Shown here: positions 23,477-38,400 of the stretch, piece by piece
How positions within the stretch are numbered: position 1 is the first letter of the stretch
How the letters are laid out: every line of letters starts with the position of its first letter
Origin: Turritopsis dohrnii
Taxonomy: Eukaryota; Cnidaria; Hydrozoa; Anthoathecata; Oceaniidae
NCBI GenBank assembly: GCA_027922465.2
Contig: BQMF02000202.1
Span: 558,001 to 622,000, forward strand
Length of the DNA: 64,000 nt
Reading direction: 5' to 3'
Notes under the pieces: model-generated
Database searches by the model: none
What the model was told of the DNA's origin: nothing
What the model saw: the letters and a program-made list of their open reading frames with translations, nothing else
Program-made: the position numbers and the translations under genes

Positions 23477-26400
23477 TCATGTCATGAAATATGATCTCAA
23501 AGTTGTGGCTTCCGCTGCCATTTCCGCATCTGACCGTAACTGGCATGAATGGGCTGCCATATCAGGTGAGATCTCTTTGTCATGCTTTTCCAGCTGTAGA
23601 AAAAGAAGAGGAATTAAGAGAAAAAGTCCAAAAAAAGAAGAAAGTCTTTTTGATATACACAAACCTTTGTGTATATCTGATCATTGTCTTCAAAATCGCC
23701 AGCTTTTCTTGGGAGTACATGAACATGTACATGCTGAAAAAAGAGTGATAGAAATCATGCTTGGAATTCGTGAAGAACTAAAAGATTATCATTGTCAGAT
23801 TATCAAATCATTATTTAAGGAATGGTTAACTTGAACAAGAATGAACATTCGTATGATGGCTCCAAGGACATCAATGCAATGATTTTAATTCAAATTACTG
23901 ATCAACCTTTTACTTAAAAAAAAACAAAACTTATTCTTTGGCGATTTCAAAAATTTATATTTAATGGAAAATTTCCATTAGTTGTTGTTTATTATGATAC
24001 ATTTGAGGGTATATTGAAATTTTGGCAGTTTTGTTGATTTTTGAAAGATGGGGGAAATATCTGAAAACACAGTAATTATACTTGTACTTAAGCAAGAACA
24101 TTAACCTGTTAACACGCTTGAAAACACTATTTGAGTGGTTTTTCGTCTATTTCGTTTTATCAAATCACACTTCTTTTAAATTGTCATAGGTTGTTACCCA
24201 GAGTAAATAGAATTAAATAAAACTGCCTCTAAGGATTATTTTATTCCATCTTTGTGTTATTAAATATGTAATTGTTTCGAATAATGTATAACTAAATGCA
24301 CTATAAAATTATTTATAAAGTAACCCCCGGTTTTTTAAAAATTGCAAATGGTTGAAAAGTCTAAAATGTTCCAAGTAATAGCATCGTTGCTGCAATATTC
24401 CAACAACTAATGGACATTTTCCATTAAATGTATATATTTATGGAATCTCATTATAGTAAATCAGCCAAAAATCAATTAAATAAATTTAAAAACACAGATA
24501 TATTTCATAAAATCTAGCACGAAGCTTTTCGATTCACTTGACAATGTAACTCAGTTACGAAAAGCTTCGTGCTAGATTTTATGAAATATATCTGTGTTTT
24601 TAAATTTATTTAATTTATGGAATCGCCAAAGAATAAGGTTTCCAATGATATAAAAATCAAATATATATGACTTTTGTATAAAAAGTTTGTTTTTTTCATC
24701 TTCTGTTTTCTTCATTTTCTTTTTCTTTTTTGGCGTTTTTTATTTCTGTAGAATATTGTGCTTTTTAATGTCTATCCAACGATACCAAATTTGTTAAAAT
24801 TAGTTCAGTATTGAGCAAATGGCAAGCAAATCTTAAAAGTGTGCACACTATTTTTAAACAGACTTTAATGATGCTAACATTAAGGCTTCCTATACTTGAA
24901 AAAATTAACTGTTCCAGATATCAAGTAACTACATAACACCATCATTTAAACAGACAGACCTTTACAGTTTGCCCAGCTTCTGGCCCATCCTAAGACAACA
25001 AAAAAGCTTCATCATAATGGGAAACAAATATTAGCTACTATGACTAGGCAATACAATAACTGAAGTAATGCTGATTGTCTTCTTTTCAGATCAAAATAAT
25101 AAATATAATGAACAAGGTGTTGATTAGTCTGACTCAAAAATTTTTATGAAGCTGAGGAATCCTCATATGGCTATCAAGCTGAGGAATCCTCATATGGCTA
25201 TCACTAAAAGCAGTAGGATAGTATTAGAATTGCAAGACAACACAGACAAAAACATGATGAAATACGAAATATGATGAAAGATGATTATAATATAAGCAAA
25301 GAAGGAAGAGTAACATTGTTATCGTTATATTTCATAGGTCTTACATATATATTATAGTATAAGAAAAGATTGGTCGCAACGTTATAACCATTGAGTTTTT
25401 TACTGGCGACGAAAGCGGCCAATCTATCAGGCCACTAATAATCTATGAGGAATTTCATATAGAAGCCTTGATGCCAACCCTTGTGGCACTCTTCAGAGAT
25501 TGGAAGAATACACCGAACGAATGGAGTTACTGTTCCAGTTAGTATTCCGAAAAGTAGACGGTACAGCTTACTCTCCAAGCCATCGAGAGAGAAAGGTCAT
25601 GCTACTCTTCAAAGGTGGAAGAGATATGAAAGAACTCTTCCAACATGTTGGAAAGATCGTCGATGGAGACAATTGTCAGTCAACTGTCAAGAAGATTACA
25701 GAAGGACTAATAAGTAGGAAAAATAGTGTTTTCCAACGTAGCATGTTTTTTTTCAAACTTCTCCCAAGGGCAGAAGTCATTTGAGAAGTGGTCAAAGGAA
25801 GTGAGCAACGTTTTGAAACTCATCTCTTACGAAAATTATGATTGGAAACAAGCAGCAGTTGATACAGACATCTAATCCAAAACTACGTGTGAGAACTCTA
25901 CAAGACAATGTGTCTTACGATGAGCTAATGAACCTCGGAATTTCAAAAGAACAATCAGTTAAAGGCACTCACATGTTAGAACAAGCAAGTGGGCTAATAC
26001 TGATGTCAAAGTTAATGAAGAAGTCAGACGGCTGAAAAATTGAAATAAAAAAAATTAAAATCACGATTACCACAAAAGAAATGCTCTCGTTGTGGCTCAG
26101 ACAAATGTAAACAAGGAAAGAAGTGCCTTGCAGTTGGGCAAATTTGCTCAGCCTGTAAAAAACCTAATCATTTTGCAATCATTTTGCACACTAAAGGAAA
26201 GGCTGGCAGAGTCTCATCACAATACGAGAAGTAAGGGACAAATACTTACATGGAATCAAACTATGAACTATGACTAAGATATAGGCTAAGGATACCTTGC
26301 TTAGTGCGCTCAAAAAAACTGATACTTTAATAGCACGAGCTATCGACCGGTGCACTTTAGCTGCTGATGTGTAACAAAACTATTGTTGTGTTACAAACTA

Positions 26401-29400
26401 ACATTCTTGCTTTCGTCCCCTTACTTAATTTACAGACTTTAAAAGACTAAATTTTGAGAGAAGTAAATTTTGCTGATTTCACGGTTTTGGGGGTCTTCTG
26501 CAAAATAGAATTACTGGGAAACTTTTAATTTTTCAGTCATCTGCGATTTTTTTTGCGTTCAAAATCATGTGAGCATTACAAGTTTTTTTACCTATTCATT
26601 CATTTATATCAAATTAGCCAAGAGTTGGAAAAAGAAACATTTGGGGGAATACTCATGTTGAAAGGATTTTAACAATGTAGTTTGGTCATTTCTGAAAAGG
26701 AAACATTGATTATTACACTTATGGTATTACTTGTTTTCATACGTAGGCTGATCTTTCTGACCAGGTAGTAAATAAATAAATAATAAGTAAATGAATTCCC
26801 ACAAAGCTCTCTAGGACAAGCCAAATGCAAAATTTAATTCCTGTGAAACACAAAAATTTGCCTTCATTTCCGGGAAATTAAATTTCCATGAAATTTAGTC
26901 CCCGCATAAAGTACCTGTCCAGGGGTCTATCCAGGCACAATTTGATAGCATTTGAACGCTATGGACGCCCAAAAAACTAAGAAAGAAAGTATTTCCTTTT
27001 CACACGGAGACTGCTGCACAATATGTGCCGATGATGTAACTTCATATAAACAATAATATTCTTTCCTTAAACAGTATGCTAAAGCTGTTTTATTAACTAT
27101 TTACACATTAGGTAAAAGCAAAGAAAGAAAGAAAAAATTGCAAGAATTTTATAAGACAACCTTAGATTTGGCCAAAACATAAACAAAATATGATTGTGTT
27201 TCTAAAAACCTTATTTTTTTATTTTCCATGAAAAAGAACAAAATGAGGCTGAAATCTAAAACTGTGTTCTAAAAGAGAAGAAGAAAATAAGAACAATTTA
27301 GGTTGAAAAAGGCTAAAAAAAGACAAGAACAGCCAGCCAGGTCAGATTTTAATGGTTCTTAGAAAAAAAGTGTGTAGGTTTGTAACACAGCACCTGTACA
27401 GCCAGAGTCATGGAATCTGCACCAAAGTGTTTCTGGATCACTGTAGAGACGTTCTGAGCAGCTACAAACAAATCCTTCACTTCTTCTTCTTGCAGGTCAG
27501 ACAATCGTTCAATGCATCTCTTGGGAGCAATTAAGACATCTTATAGAGTCAAGGAAATTTACAGCTAAAACATAGTTGAGAATTTTTTTGCTTGCTTTGT
27601 TTCTATTCTGTTTTTTTTTTGGTTTTTTTTTCAAATAGAAGATATTTCTACTATTTATCCCCTTTTTAAAGATAAAACATCTTACTTTAATATCACAATG
27701 AATACTTAGACAATAAATCACCAGAAAATGTTGAAGTGTAAAAGAGCATTTAAATTATGTATATAAAACTTTTACGACATTTGTGACACTATTGAAAAAG
27801 ACTTATAAGTGCAGAAATATCTAGTTAAAATGTTGTATTTCTAAGTTTCATATAATTAATCATACATCAACTTTCAAGGCTTTCAAATTTAAATATATTA
27901 TGTATAGTACTTAAACTTCTACCAAACCTTTCAGTGGTATAGTGTCTGCTCCCCTTACCACTATGTGCCGCTTACCGCTAACTTTGACTTTGACAGATTA
28001 TTTCCTTCATTTAAAGAAAACAAATCAAAACTTTCAAAGTATACGTATTCAGCTGTTGTTATGGAAGGTTAAATAGTGAATTGCCAAATACTGATTTATA
28101 ATAAACCGGGTAGCAATCATTGGGAAAAAATTATTTAAAATGTTTACCGTAAGGTAATTCCGTAACCAGGTGTCCTTTCTCCGCTATAGCAGCAAAAATT
28201 GTTCTTGCACTGATTTCAGTTTGATTATTCAAGCAGTTGAATTTTTCGCATTCAATTAGCGCCAAATCCTGTGTTGATAATCAGTCGTCTCCTTTTGACG
28301 AGTGCGATCGCACGCGCACGCGCTATCACACGCGTAAAAAGTCCTAGGCGTACATTTGATTGCACGCGCCGATTTGTCATCACCGTGTGAAAAAATCCTT
28401 TGTTCGTGGGCATAGCGTATGATTTTAACGAGTCAAGAAATGCCGCGGAATTTATTACAGTCACCCGGTTTCTATTTAGAAATGATTTCCAGAGTGCAAT
28501 ATTTTTTCTCATACATTTTTCTGCAACGTCACGTGCCCTATTGTTCGACTTGCGAAGACATGCCATGTTCGATCGAACGAAACTTGTAAAGTCTTCTAGT
28601 CATTTCATTCAATAAGTTTTTGTTGAAATGGCAATGAATATCAAGTGTGACGACTCTATTTGGTCCGATTACGAGCGAGCAGATCCTATCGAGCGTGCAG
28701 TTGATATTCATTTGCAGAAAAAGAGGAAACTTCAACTCGACGATAATGAATGTCAACGTAAGAAGATCGCTGTTGACGAAAATGACAGAACAGGACCAAC
28801 AGATGAAAATAGTGATGAGTCAAATAACGAATATGAATAAGTGATGATGAGAGCCAGAGTGATAATGAGATGGACATGTTTTAGTTGTAAAAGTTATGAA
28901 GAAGTTTTAAAAAGTAATAAAGAAAAAAAAAGGTTTTCCTAAATGTATCGTGCCAATTTTTCTCCTCATTATATTACGAATTAAGAACATACTTTTATTG
29001 AGTTATCCTATCTCACTTTCCGAGTTATAAATCACTCAATCCTTTCGTTTCTTAAAAAACCTTAGAAACAAACAAAGAATATTGCGCAATGATATTACTT
29101 ATACGTTTTCAAAGTTATTAATAGGAGGTATATTTTCCAATCACGTAAAATATCAGATCGCACTGGTACAAATCGCACGCGTAGGAAAATTTTACGAGTG
29201 CATTTTACCGCACGCATGGTATTTTTAAAAGGAGAAGACTGGATAATATTACCAGGGGGTAATACAGGTCAAAAACCAAAGCACAATCGAAGTCTCATCT
29301 AATCGAAGCCCAAATTCAATCCTCACTTCTTCATGTTTGTACTTTCGTTTATTTGACAAATAACGGATATAAAAGTCCCTCTTATTATATGCATGAATGA

Positions 29401-32400
29401 AATATGTTTGTGTGGGCATATAACTTAATGCAATAAATAATAACGAGAAGTTGTAACGGCATTATCTACAGATATTTCGTCCAACCTCTGTGGACATTAT
29501 CAACGTATGAAAATTTACAGTGCAAAAGTTCACCTAATAGTACAGGTGATATTGGAGGGTATGTTCCAATTTTGAGGGAGAAATTGCCATTGTGATTTTT
29601 AGGTCCCCATATCATTATAGTTTACGAAAAAGTTTGGTAAACGGGCTGCTAGTGCTGATTTTGGTCACAGTAGGGCCATGTTTAAGGGATCCTAAGTCAC
29701 GAATTTTCGATTTTGCAGGGATTTTACTGGGAAACCCAAAACATATGATATTTTCAAACGATTATATCTTCCTCAATTTTTAAGTTTTTGAATTCATTTT
29801 TTCACCAAAATGATCAAAGTTAATTAAATGTTTTAAATTTAAAAAAGAAATTTGAAAAAAACTTTCCAGGGGGTCTATAGAATTAAAGATGGCGTATTTT
29901 TGCACGAAAAACGGCTTTTTTCGAAGTTTTCTTCCATTATTTCCACTATAGTTCGTCAATATTGTATGAAATAGTTATAACATCATGTGTAATATATGTA
30001 AGCAATAAAAAAATTAGAGTCTGGTTACATTTAACTAATTTTCTAGCTTCCAGGGGGTAAAAACTACACAAAATTGCGGCTTTTTACGAATATTTCATTA
30101 TTTTTGACAGTTTTTGAGTTTTTTCTTCGCCAATCTGTCTTGAACAGGGTTTAAATAACATTTGTCACAGGTTACGGTAACATATCTATAAAAATGTTCC
30201 TTAGAGATACTTTCAGGGGGTAAAAAAGCACAAAAATAGCGATTTTTTCTTCGTTTTACTAGTATTTTTTACGTGAAAATGTTTGCATTGCAAAGTTTCT
30301 AAGAGACTATATATCCTGGAGGTCAAAGCAAACCACTATGTGTAAATGTATGGTTGTTATGGAGATTAACTACTGTTAGCTGTTAGCTGTTGCATTGGGT
30401 TTCTTTTTCGAACGAAACGTATTCTATGTATTGAATGCCATCTCACTTTCTCACAATTTCGTGATCAAAGACTCCGAACAAAGAATGTACAGTTTCACGA
30501 TGCAATAAAGAGGAACAAAGTGCTATCATTTAAAGATAATACAACGTCAACTGTTGCCAAGATCTGTGTCGGACTATATCATCAATTTGATGGCCTTGGG
30601 TCGTACTCAAAAGCCATTCCAAAAACCTTTGAAGAGCTTTTTTGGAACATGATACACTGCCTTTCAAAAGGACACCAGAACATCCACATTGTAGCTGACT
30701 CATTTCGAAATCTCTCCATAAAGGACGCCGAAAGAACCCACAGAGGAGATACCACCAAAGTTTTGGTGAAGTCTTTCAAATCGAATGTCCCTCGTGATTT
30801 TAAAGGGTTTCTGTGCAATAGCGAAAACAAAGAGAGGCTGATCAACTTGTTTCTGATGTTCATTGAAGAGAATTCAAAGGAAACTTTATGCTACCTCAAC
30901 ACTTCAACCGTTTACTTTTCCAAAGATTGGCAATGTTCTTTGATCGATTGAGAAGACACCAGAGTGTGCGAGGAATTGAGCAGTGACTAGGAAGAAGCAG
31001 ACACTAAGGTGGTGTTACACTCACACTTTGCTTTATCTAAGAATAAAGAAAAGAATATCATCCTTGCTTCACTCTTGGGAGACACCAATATCCTTGTTCT
31101 CATGACTGCTCACCTGAAAACATATGGTAATTGAATTTTCATTCAAAATGGAAGTGGAAGTAACAAAATGTGTTTTTGGTTGAAGGATGTAAATGTTGAT
31201 GATGACCACGTCCGTACCCTGATGCATGCATTTACAGGGAATGATTACGCTTCCAGTTTTTTCAGAAAGGGTAAAGAAAAGTGCTGGAAAGTTATGGATT
31301 AGAATCTAGAAGACACGTTTGAAGAATTTGGGAATGAATGGAATGTAAACCTACTGGATGGATTAGAAAAGTATGTTTACCGTCTTTATGGTCATAGAGA
31401 AAATAATGTAAATGACGTCCGTTGGAAGGTCTTTAACAGAAAACATGTTAAGCAAAACAAAGCCATACATCTAGCTGCTCTTCCACCTTGTCGCCAAGTC
31501 TAGAAGCTGCATTTGATGAGAGCGAACTACCTGGCGAGGATACGGAAACTCTCTCTTCAAAACAGAATTGATGTTCCAAGTTTTATTGGTAGTGGATGGA
31601 ACGATAAAGGGGAAATCAAGTGGATAATGAAACCCTTCCCAGATGAAATGGAAGACATTCTTATTGATAACCAGCTGAGTGATGACTATGAACTTTCTGA
31701 GGACGAGAGTAGTAGTAAAGAGGAATATGACTATTGATTTCATGCTTTCGTAGCTCATACTATACTTTGTTAATTTTCATTTACCAGAATGATCTCTGGA
31801 GGTTCCAACAAGTAAGAAATGCTAAAATCGTAATTTTGATAGACAATTCACCTCGTTATTCTTACCCCCTGAAAGTAAATGTTCTTAAGCACTGTAAATG
31901 AGTCAGTTGGTAAATTATTGAGAAAGTCTTTTTCAAAAAATTCATGTTGAAACTCTTTGACAAAAACGGTACGATATGCGCCAAATATTGCGTAATAAAT
32001 AAATAAAAATCGTTATTTTTGAGTTTTTTTACCCCCTGAAAATATCTTAAAGGAACATTTTTTATAGATATGTTACTGTAACCTGTGGCAAATGTTATTT
32101 AAACCCTGTTCAAGATAGATTGGTGAAGAAAAAACTCAAAAATTGTCAAAAATAACGAAATATTCGTAAAAAGCCGCTATTTTTTTCCAGTTTTTCACCC
32201 TCTGGAAGTTAGAAAATTAGTTAAATGTAATCAGACTCTAATTTCTTTCTGCTTACATATATTACATATGATTCTATAACTATTTCATACAATATTGACG
32301 AACTATAGTGGAAATAATGGAAGAAAACTTCAAAAAAAGCCGTTTTTCGTGCAAAAATACGCCATCTTTAATTTTGTAGACCCCCTGGAAAATTTTTTTC

Positions 32401-35400
32401 AAACTTTTTTTTCAAATTTTAAACATTCAATTAATGTTGATCATTTTGGTGAAAAAATGAATTCAAAAACTTAAAAATTGAGGAAGATATAGTCGTTTCA
32501 AAATATCATATGTTTTGGGTTTCCCAGTAAAATCCCTGCAAAATCGAAAAATCGTGACTTAGGATCCCTTAAACATGGCCCTACTGTGACCAAAATCAGC
32601 ACTAGCAGCCCGTTTACCAAACTTTTTCATAAACTATAACGATATGGGGACCTAAAAATCACAATGGCAATTTCTCCCTCAAAATTGGAACATACCCTCC
32701 AATATCACCTGTACTATAATTCTATACAAAATTATATACACATAATGACGTTACCATGACAACTATAATATATAGACACATAAATAAAGGAATAATTACG
32801 GTAATAATTCCCTTATCAACAGAGTACATAACACACAAAAAAAAACAAAACGAACTACATATAACATAAATCACGACACAACCTAGTCACCAGGAACGGC
32901 CTAAATGACTAGGGTAACGTAGTCGCTAGAGATACAAAATGTCTTTCCCCTTGCTGCTGATAGTTATATAATTAAATAAAGTCAATTTCACAGATTGTTC
33001 TTGCTTGTTCAATGACGGTTTGTCATCTCTAATACACGCTTCACAAATCTTTCGACGTCTATATCCTCCACAGTTTTCTTTTAAAATAGTGAAGTTATCT
33101 GACGAGGCCCGTTCGTGTCCAGTCCTCTCTGTATAATGGTATATATGAGAGTTTTTGACACGTTTCTGATGGTCGATTATGTGTTCAGAGAGTCGTCTTC
33201 CAGTTTCCCAATGTAACGTTCAGTACAATTCTTATCTGGACACTGATACTTGTAGACAATATCGTTTTTGTGATGTTTCTCAGATTTGTCTTTCAACGAA
33301 AATTTAGATGAAAGTTTGGTACATTTGTACAGTGTTCTTAATTTGACATTATTTGGTAAAATACTGTCTATTGTTCAGTTCAATCTACGAACTACATTTA
33401 TTCCTTGCCTTCCCTTGTATGGAAGAACCATTACGGGAGATATCACTTGGGGTGTCTATTCAGATTCTTCAGATGCATGAATGAATGAATCATTTTTTTT
33501 CTTAAGATGTGTCATCAGAACACAGAGACTGGATGTGTAATAAAAGAAGTCTCTCAAGGCAAGCTCTTTTTAAAAATACACAATAACAGATAAAAATACA
33601 AGTATCTATTATCTCCTATTAATATCCTAATGCATCTAGATTTTTTAGTGATCGAAAGTTGACTTGTTAGGGTTAGGGTTAATGAAAAATCACTAACGTG
33701 TATTCAGTTTATTTTTACTTCCTTTGTCTTTTTTTGCCATGATTTTTGTTAAAATTCACAATGTGGTTTTCATTCCTTTACAACTCATCTCCCCATATGT
33801 CAAAAAAATTCTATTCAAAACTTGGAATTGAACATAAATTGTTTTGAGCATTTCGGCATGTAAGTTAATAAATTACTAACCTGTGGTAGACCTCATGACG
33901 ACAATGCTGACCTAAAACATAGCTTATGGCTGGCACATTAGTGCTGTCCTCACTTTTCTTGAATTCAGAGGACTGCTGGGAACATCATCCCAGTAATGTT
34001 TACAATTGTAGTGTTTGTTATCAATCTTATTCACCTTGTTTGTTCTTGTTGATTTGAAATCTAAAATGACCAATTGTGGTGCTAAATCCGTTATATGCTT
34101 TATATGCTGGCGACTTAAATATTTTCACAAAAAACATTTCACAGATTTGCAGCCATTTTTTTTTCGTTTCCGGAAAAGTGAACCTGAAGGGTGCTTGTGA
34201 CTTTTTGTGTTATTTTTGTATTCAGATTGAATAACTTCGTTTCCCGATCCCCAAAGTAAGTAGGCAGTGGCATAACTCGGGGGTTGCCTTGGGTGTGATC
34301 GCACCACCCTCGGATTTAGTTGGCCTTCTTTTTTTAAGCAATATTTCAAGCGGTATACTACCAAACATAACTAGAACACTAAGTTTAAGCTAAGGGGAGG
34401 ACTGAGCGTATAATTACGAAATATGTATGTTCTGGTGAAGCATGTAATAACCATTCATTCATTTGAATTATTCATTCCGAATGCTTCTTGAAAATTTATA
34501 ATTGCAATGTTTGGTATTATGTTAATGATTTTACTAATTGTTTTGTTGATACGTCACACAATAGCACAATTTAATTTTACGACCATTATTGAAACTGATG
34601 CTAATGTATCGCTAGAAAAGCAGTACTCCTCCGAAGATGTAGAAATTGTTTGTTTTATTCTTTCTTCATTTTCTAAAGAACTAAGCCGAAAGGGAAAATT
34701 TGACAAGGCTAAAAATTTTGTTTTTGCACAAAATTTCGCCACCTCAAAAATTAAAAAAATTTACCTTGTTAAATTTCCCCTAGAGCTATGTTTCTATGCG
34801 GTTGCTATGCTAGGATTGTTATCATTCAATGGGATGAATTCAAATTGGAGAGTAAAATAGAATTATTGAGGCAATTCTTTATAATAAATCACGATTATTT
34901 TGCAACGAATTCTGGTCGAGTGGTCCTAACTGAAGAGTGTTAAGAGAAGAAGGGGAGCAGGAGGCACTCCGGAGGAGGCATTCCGTGCCGCGCCGCCGAT
35001 GCGTACAGACGTACTCTGAGAGTGAAGCTTAGCAACTACGCGCCTATATTTTAAACATGACACATACACGAGCGCAACAACGAAATAATTCTAGCCAAAT
35101 GGATCAAGTTCTAAATAATTGTGACAATAACTTTAAAAAACTGGACGAAAAACTGAGCAACATCGAAAGCCACAACAAAAACATCCAACATGATCTAAAT
35201 CGAATGAAAGACGAGATCATTACCAACCTTGTTCAAGTTAACAAAGAACTACAAAAAAAAGTCAAAACCCTCGAAAGAAAAGTAGCGAATCTTGAAGAAA
35301 ATGAAAAAAACATCACCATATACAGCGAACTAAATAACCAGTACGGTAGAAGAAACAACATAGAGATATGCGGGATACCAAACGATGTAAGAGACGACAA

Positions 35401-38400
35401 GCTAGAAGAAAAAGTGATTGAAGTACTCAAGCATATAGATGTCGAGGTAACGCCTGCTGAAATAGAAGCGTGTCATCGCTTACCGCCAACGAAAAAGAAT
35501 AAAAATAAAAAAACAATAATAAGGTTCGTTAACCGAAAAAAAGCAGAAAAAAGTCTTTTTAACAAGAAAAACCTTTCCAAAGTTAATATGGTTGATCTGG
35601 AGTTCCCTGAGGACACTCGAATTTTCATAGGTGAGAACCTTAATGCGTATTTTCGTGAACTGGGTTATCTCTGCAGAGAACTAAAGAGAGAGGGTTTCAT
35701 CAACAAATTCAAGTTTCAAAATGAGGCGTTTTTCATCAAAATCAAATCGAACAGTGAAACCCAAGAGAAAATTGTACATAAGGATGAATTGTACGATCTT
35801 TTTTATGACTTTTTCTTTCCTGAGGAGCTTGAGAATTATGACGTATTAACATAGTTTATTTTCTGGCGCCTTGCGTAAGTTCACTTTTTTGTTGTTGCTG
35901 TAATTTTCTATCTCTTTTGCTCAAGTTCGCAAATCTCTCTCACATTAATTCTGGCGCTCTATGTTTCAAGTCATAATGGCGTCGTTGCTACTATATGGTA
36001 TACCCACGCTCAAAGTCAGTCGACGTCTATTCGCTGTGTCTGGTTATTTCCAGTGCTATTTTCAGTGTTTTTTTTATTGTGATAGGTCCAATTTTTGTAT
36101 TTTCATCTTTAAAACCCTCAGATTCTGTTTTTTTTTTAGCAATTTGATATTTTCCTGTGTTTTGTAGGTACTACTCTTATTGTTATTTCTCTCTCCTCCA
36201 CATTGTTGTTTATATGTCGAGTTTTCCATGTCCTATCTGTAAAAAAACTGTTGGTGACTATTGCAAATCTATTTTTTGTGATGCCTGTAAGTCATGGGTC
36301 CATGCAAATTGTGTCCCCTTGACTTCAGCCGATTTTAAAAATCTTGCTAAATGCAATGATGCTTGGTTCTGCCCTTCATGTATTAATCATATTTTTCCTT
36401 TTAACAAAGAAATCAGCAACCCTTCTACTGCTGGCAACATCACTCATAGGATGAATCCCCTTATAGATCAACTTAACAACCTTTACACAAGTGAAAACTT
36501 TAATGAGACTGAAGATTGTAAGTATTACAGCCCTTCGGACTTCACCTCAAGCTTTATGAACTTCAACTCTGCTTTCTCTGCCTTTCACTTAAATATCGCT
36601 TCCCTGAATAAACATTATGACGAACTTTGTGACCTATTGGCTCAACTACAATTTAGTTTTGGTGTTATTGCAATCTCTGAAACTAGATTCCGCAAGGACC
36701 ATCCATCTGCCTCTAACATTAGATTACCTGGCTATTCACATATCCAGGTTGATACAGAATCTTCTGCTGGTGGTGTTCTTCTCTACATCTCAAATAAACT
36801 TAATTATAAACCTAGAGAAGACCTCTCAAAAATCATGTATCAAGTTAACCATCTTGAATCTGTCTTTGTTGAAGTTTGCAGAGAAAAGAGAAACAACATC
36901 ATCATAGGAAGCATCTACCGACACCCTAGTATGTCTATTCAAGAATTTATTAATCTTTTTGTCTCTCCTTTCCTACACAAAGTTTCTTCGGAAAATAAAC
37001 TTGTTATCTTGCTAGGTGATTTTAATATCAATCTACTCAACTCTGAATCTGACACTAGCATTTCTTCTTTTCTTGATGTCTTGGGCTCTTACTTGATTAT
37101 TCCCAAAATTACTCTTCCCACTAGGATCTGCCCTGGTTCAGAAACTTTGATTGATAACATTTTCATCTCTTCTTCTGATTACTGTTGGAAATCTGGTAAT
37201 ATTTTGTCCAGTATCTCTGATCATCTTTCTCAATTCATCATCTTAGACTCGTCTGAATCTAATAAATCTTCATCATCATCCTATTATTTTAAAGACTGGA
37301 AGAAATTCAACCGTGAGGATTTTATTTTAGATTTTCTATCAATCGACTGGAAAAGCAGACTGAAACTTGAAGCTGGTGATGTTGACTTTTCCTTTAATAC
37401 TTTCTTTGCAATCATTGATGCTCTTGTTGACAAACATGTTCCACAAGTCAAGTTGACTAAGAAACAAATTAATAACTCTCGCAAACCCTGGATCACTGGC
37501 GGCTTAATAAAATCTATGAATAAACGTGATAAACTCCTTCAACTATATATCAAGACAAAAAATCCTGATGTTAAGTCTCAATATCATGAACAATACAAAA
37601 CTTATCGAAATCATATTGTAGCCCTATGTAAGCAAAGCAAAATTAATCACTTCAGTCAGTACTTTCAAACTAATTCAAACAACATTCGTAAAATTTGGGC
37701 TGGTGTTAGAGATCTAATCCAATGCAAATCTAAATCCACTGCTTCTATCTCTCTATCTGTTAATAACACCATTATTTCTGATCCTTTTCTTGTATCACAA
37801 TCTTTTAACGATTACTTTTCCTCTATAGCAGATACTATTAGATCCAAAGTTGGATTCACGCCTCACAATTTCAAACATTATCTCAGTAACCCTATCAATC
37901 ACTCTGTGTTTCTACGTCCTGTTACTCATCAGGAAATTTTATCCCAAATAAGTCAATTAAAATTCAGTAAATCCTCTGGCCCTAATAGTATCCCGCTACA
38001 GATCTTACACCTTTTGCCTCAAGACATTTCTCACATACTTTCTGATCTTTTTAATCTGTCTATATCTTCTGGTAAATTTCCATCCATTCTGAAAATCTCC
38101 AATGCCATCCCTGTCTTTAAAAATAAAGGTTCTCCTCTTATTCCCTCTAACTACCGCCCAATATCTTTGCTCTCTAACATTGAAAAAATTTTCGAAAAAT
38201 TAATTTACTCTCGTCTTATAAACTTTCTTGACAAACACAAAGTCATTTACAAACGCCAATATGGTTTCCGGAAAAATCATTCTACAACTCACGCTCTATT
38301 AACTATCATTGAGCGTATTCGCCAGTCCCTTGACTCTGGTCAATTTGCTTGTGGAGTCTTTGTCGATTTACAAAAAGCATTTGACACTGTGGATCATAAT

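Noticed and set aside
28252..28840. Two short genes inside the GC-rich TIR element
   Set aside because: Arg-rich and charged frames without any recognisable domain; the composition comes from the CGCACGCG-type repeats.
30473..31737. Stop-codon recoding in the long-TIR transposon gene
   Set aside because: Both TGA and TAG appear at scattered, non-equivalent sites while all host genes here use standard stops; simple decay is more likely.
33667..33685. TTAGGG telomere-like repeat
   Set aside because: Only two units; too short to be more than chance.
34507..34860. 117-codon open frame with hydrophobic start
   Set aside because: Inside FHIT intron 1, no known domain, no splice or homology support.
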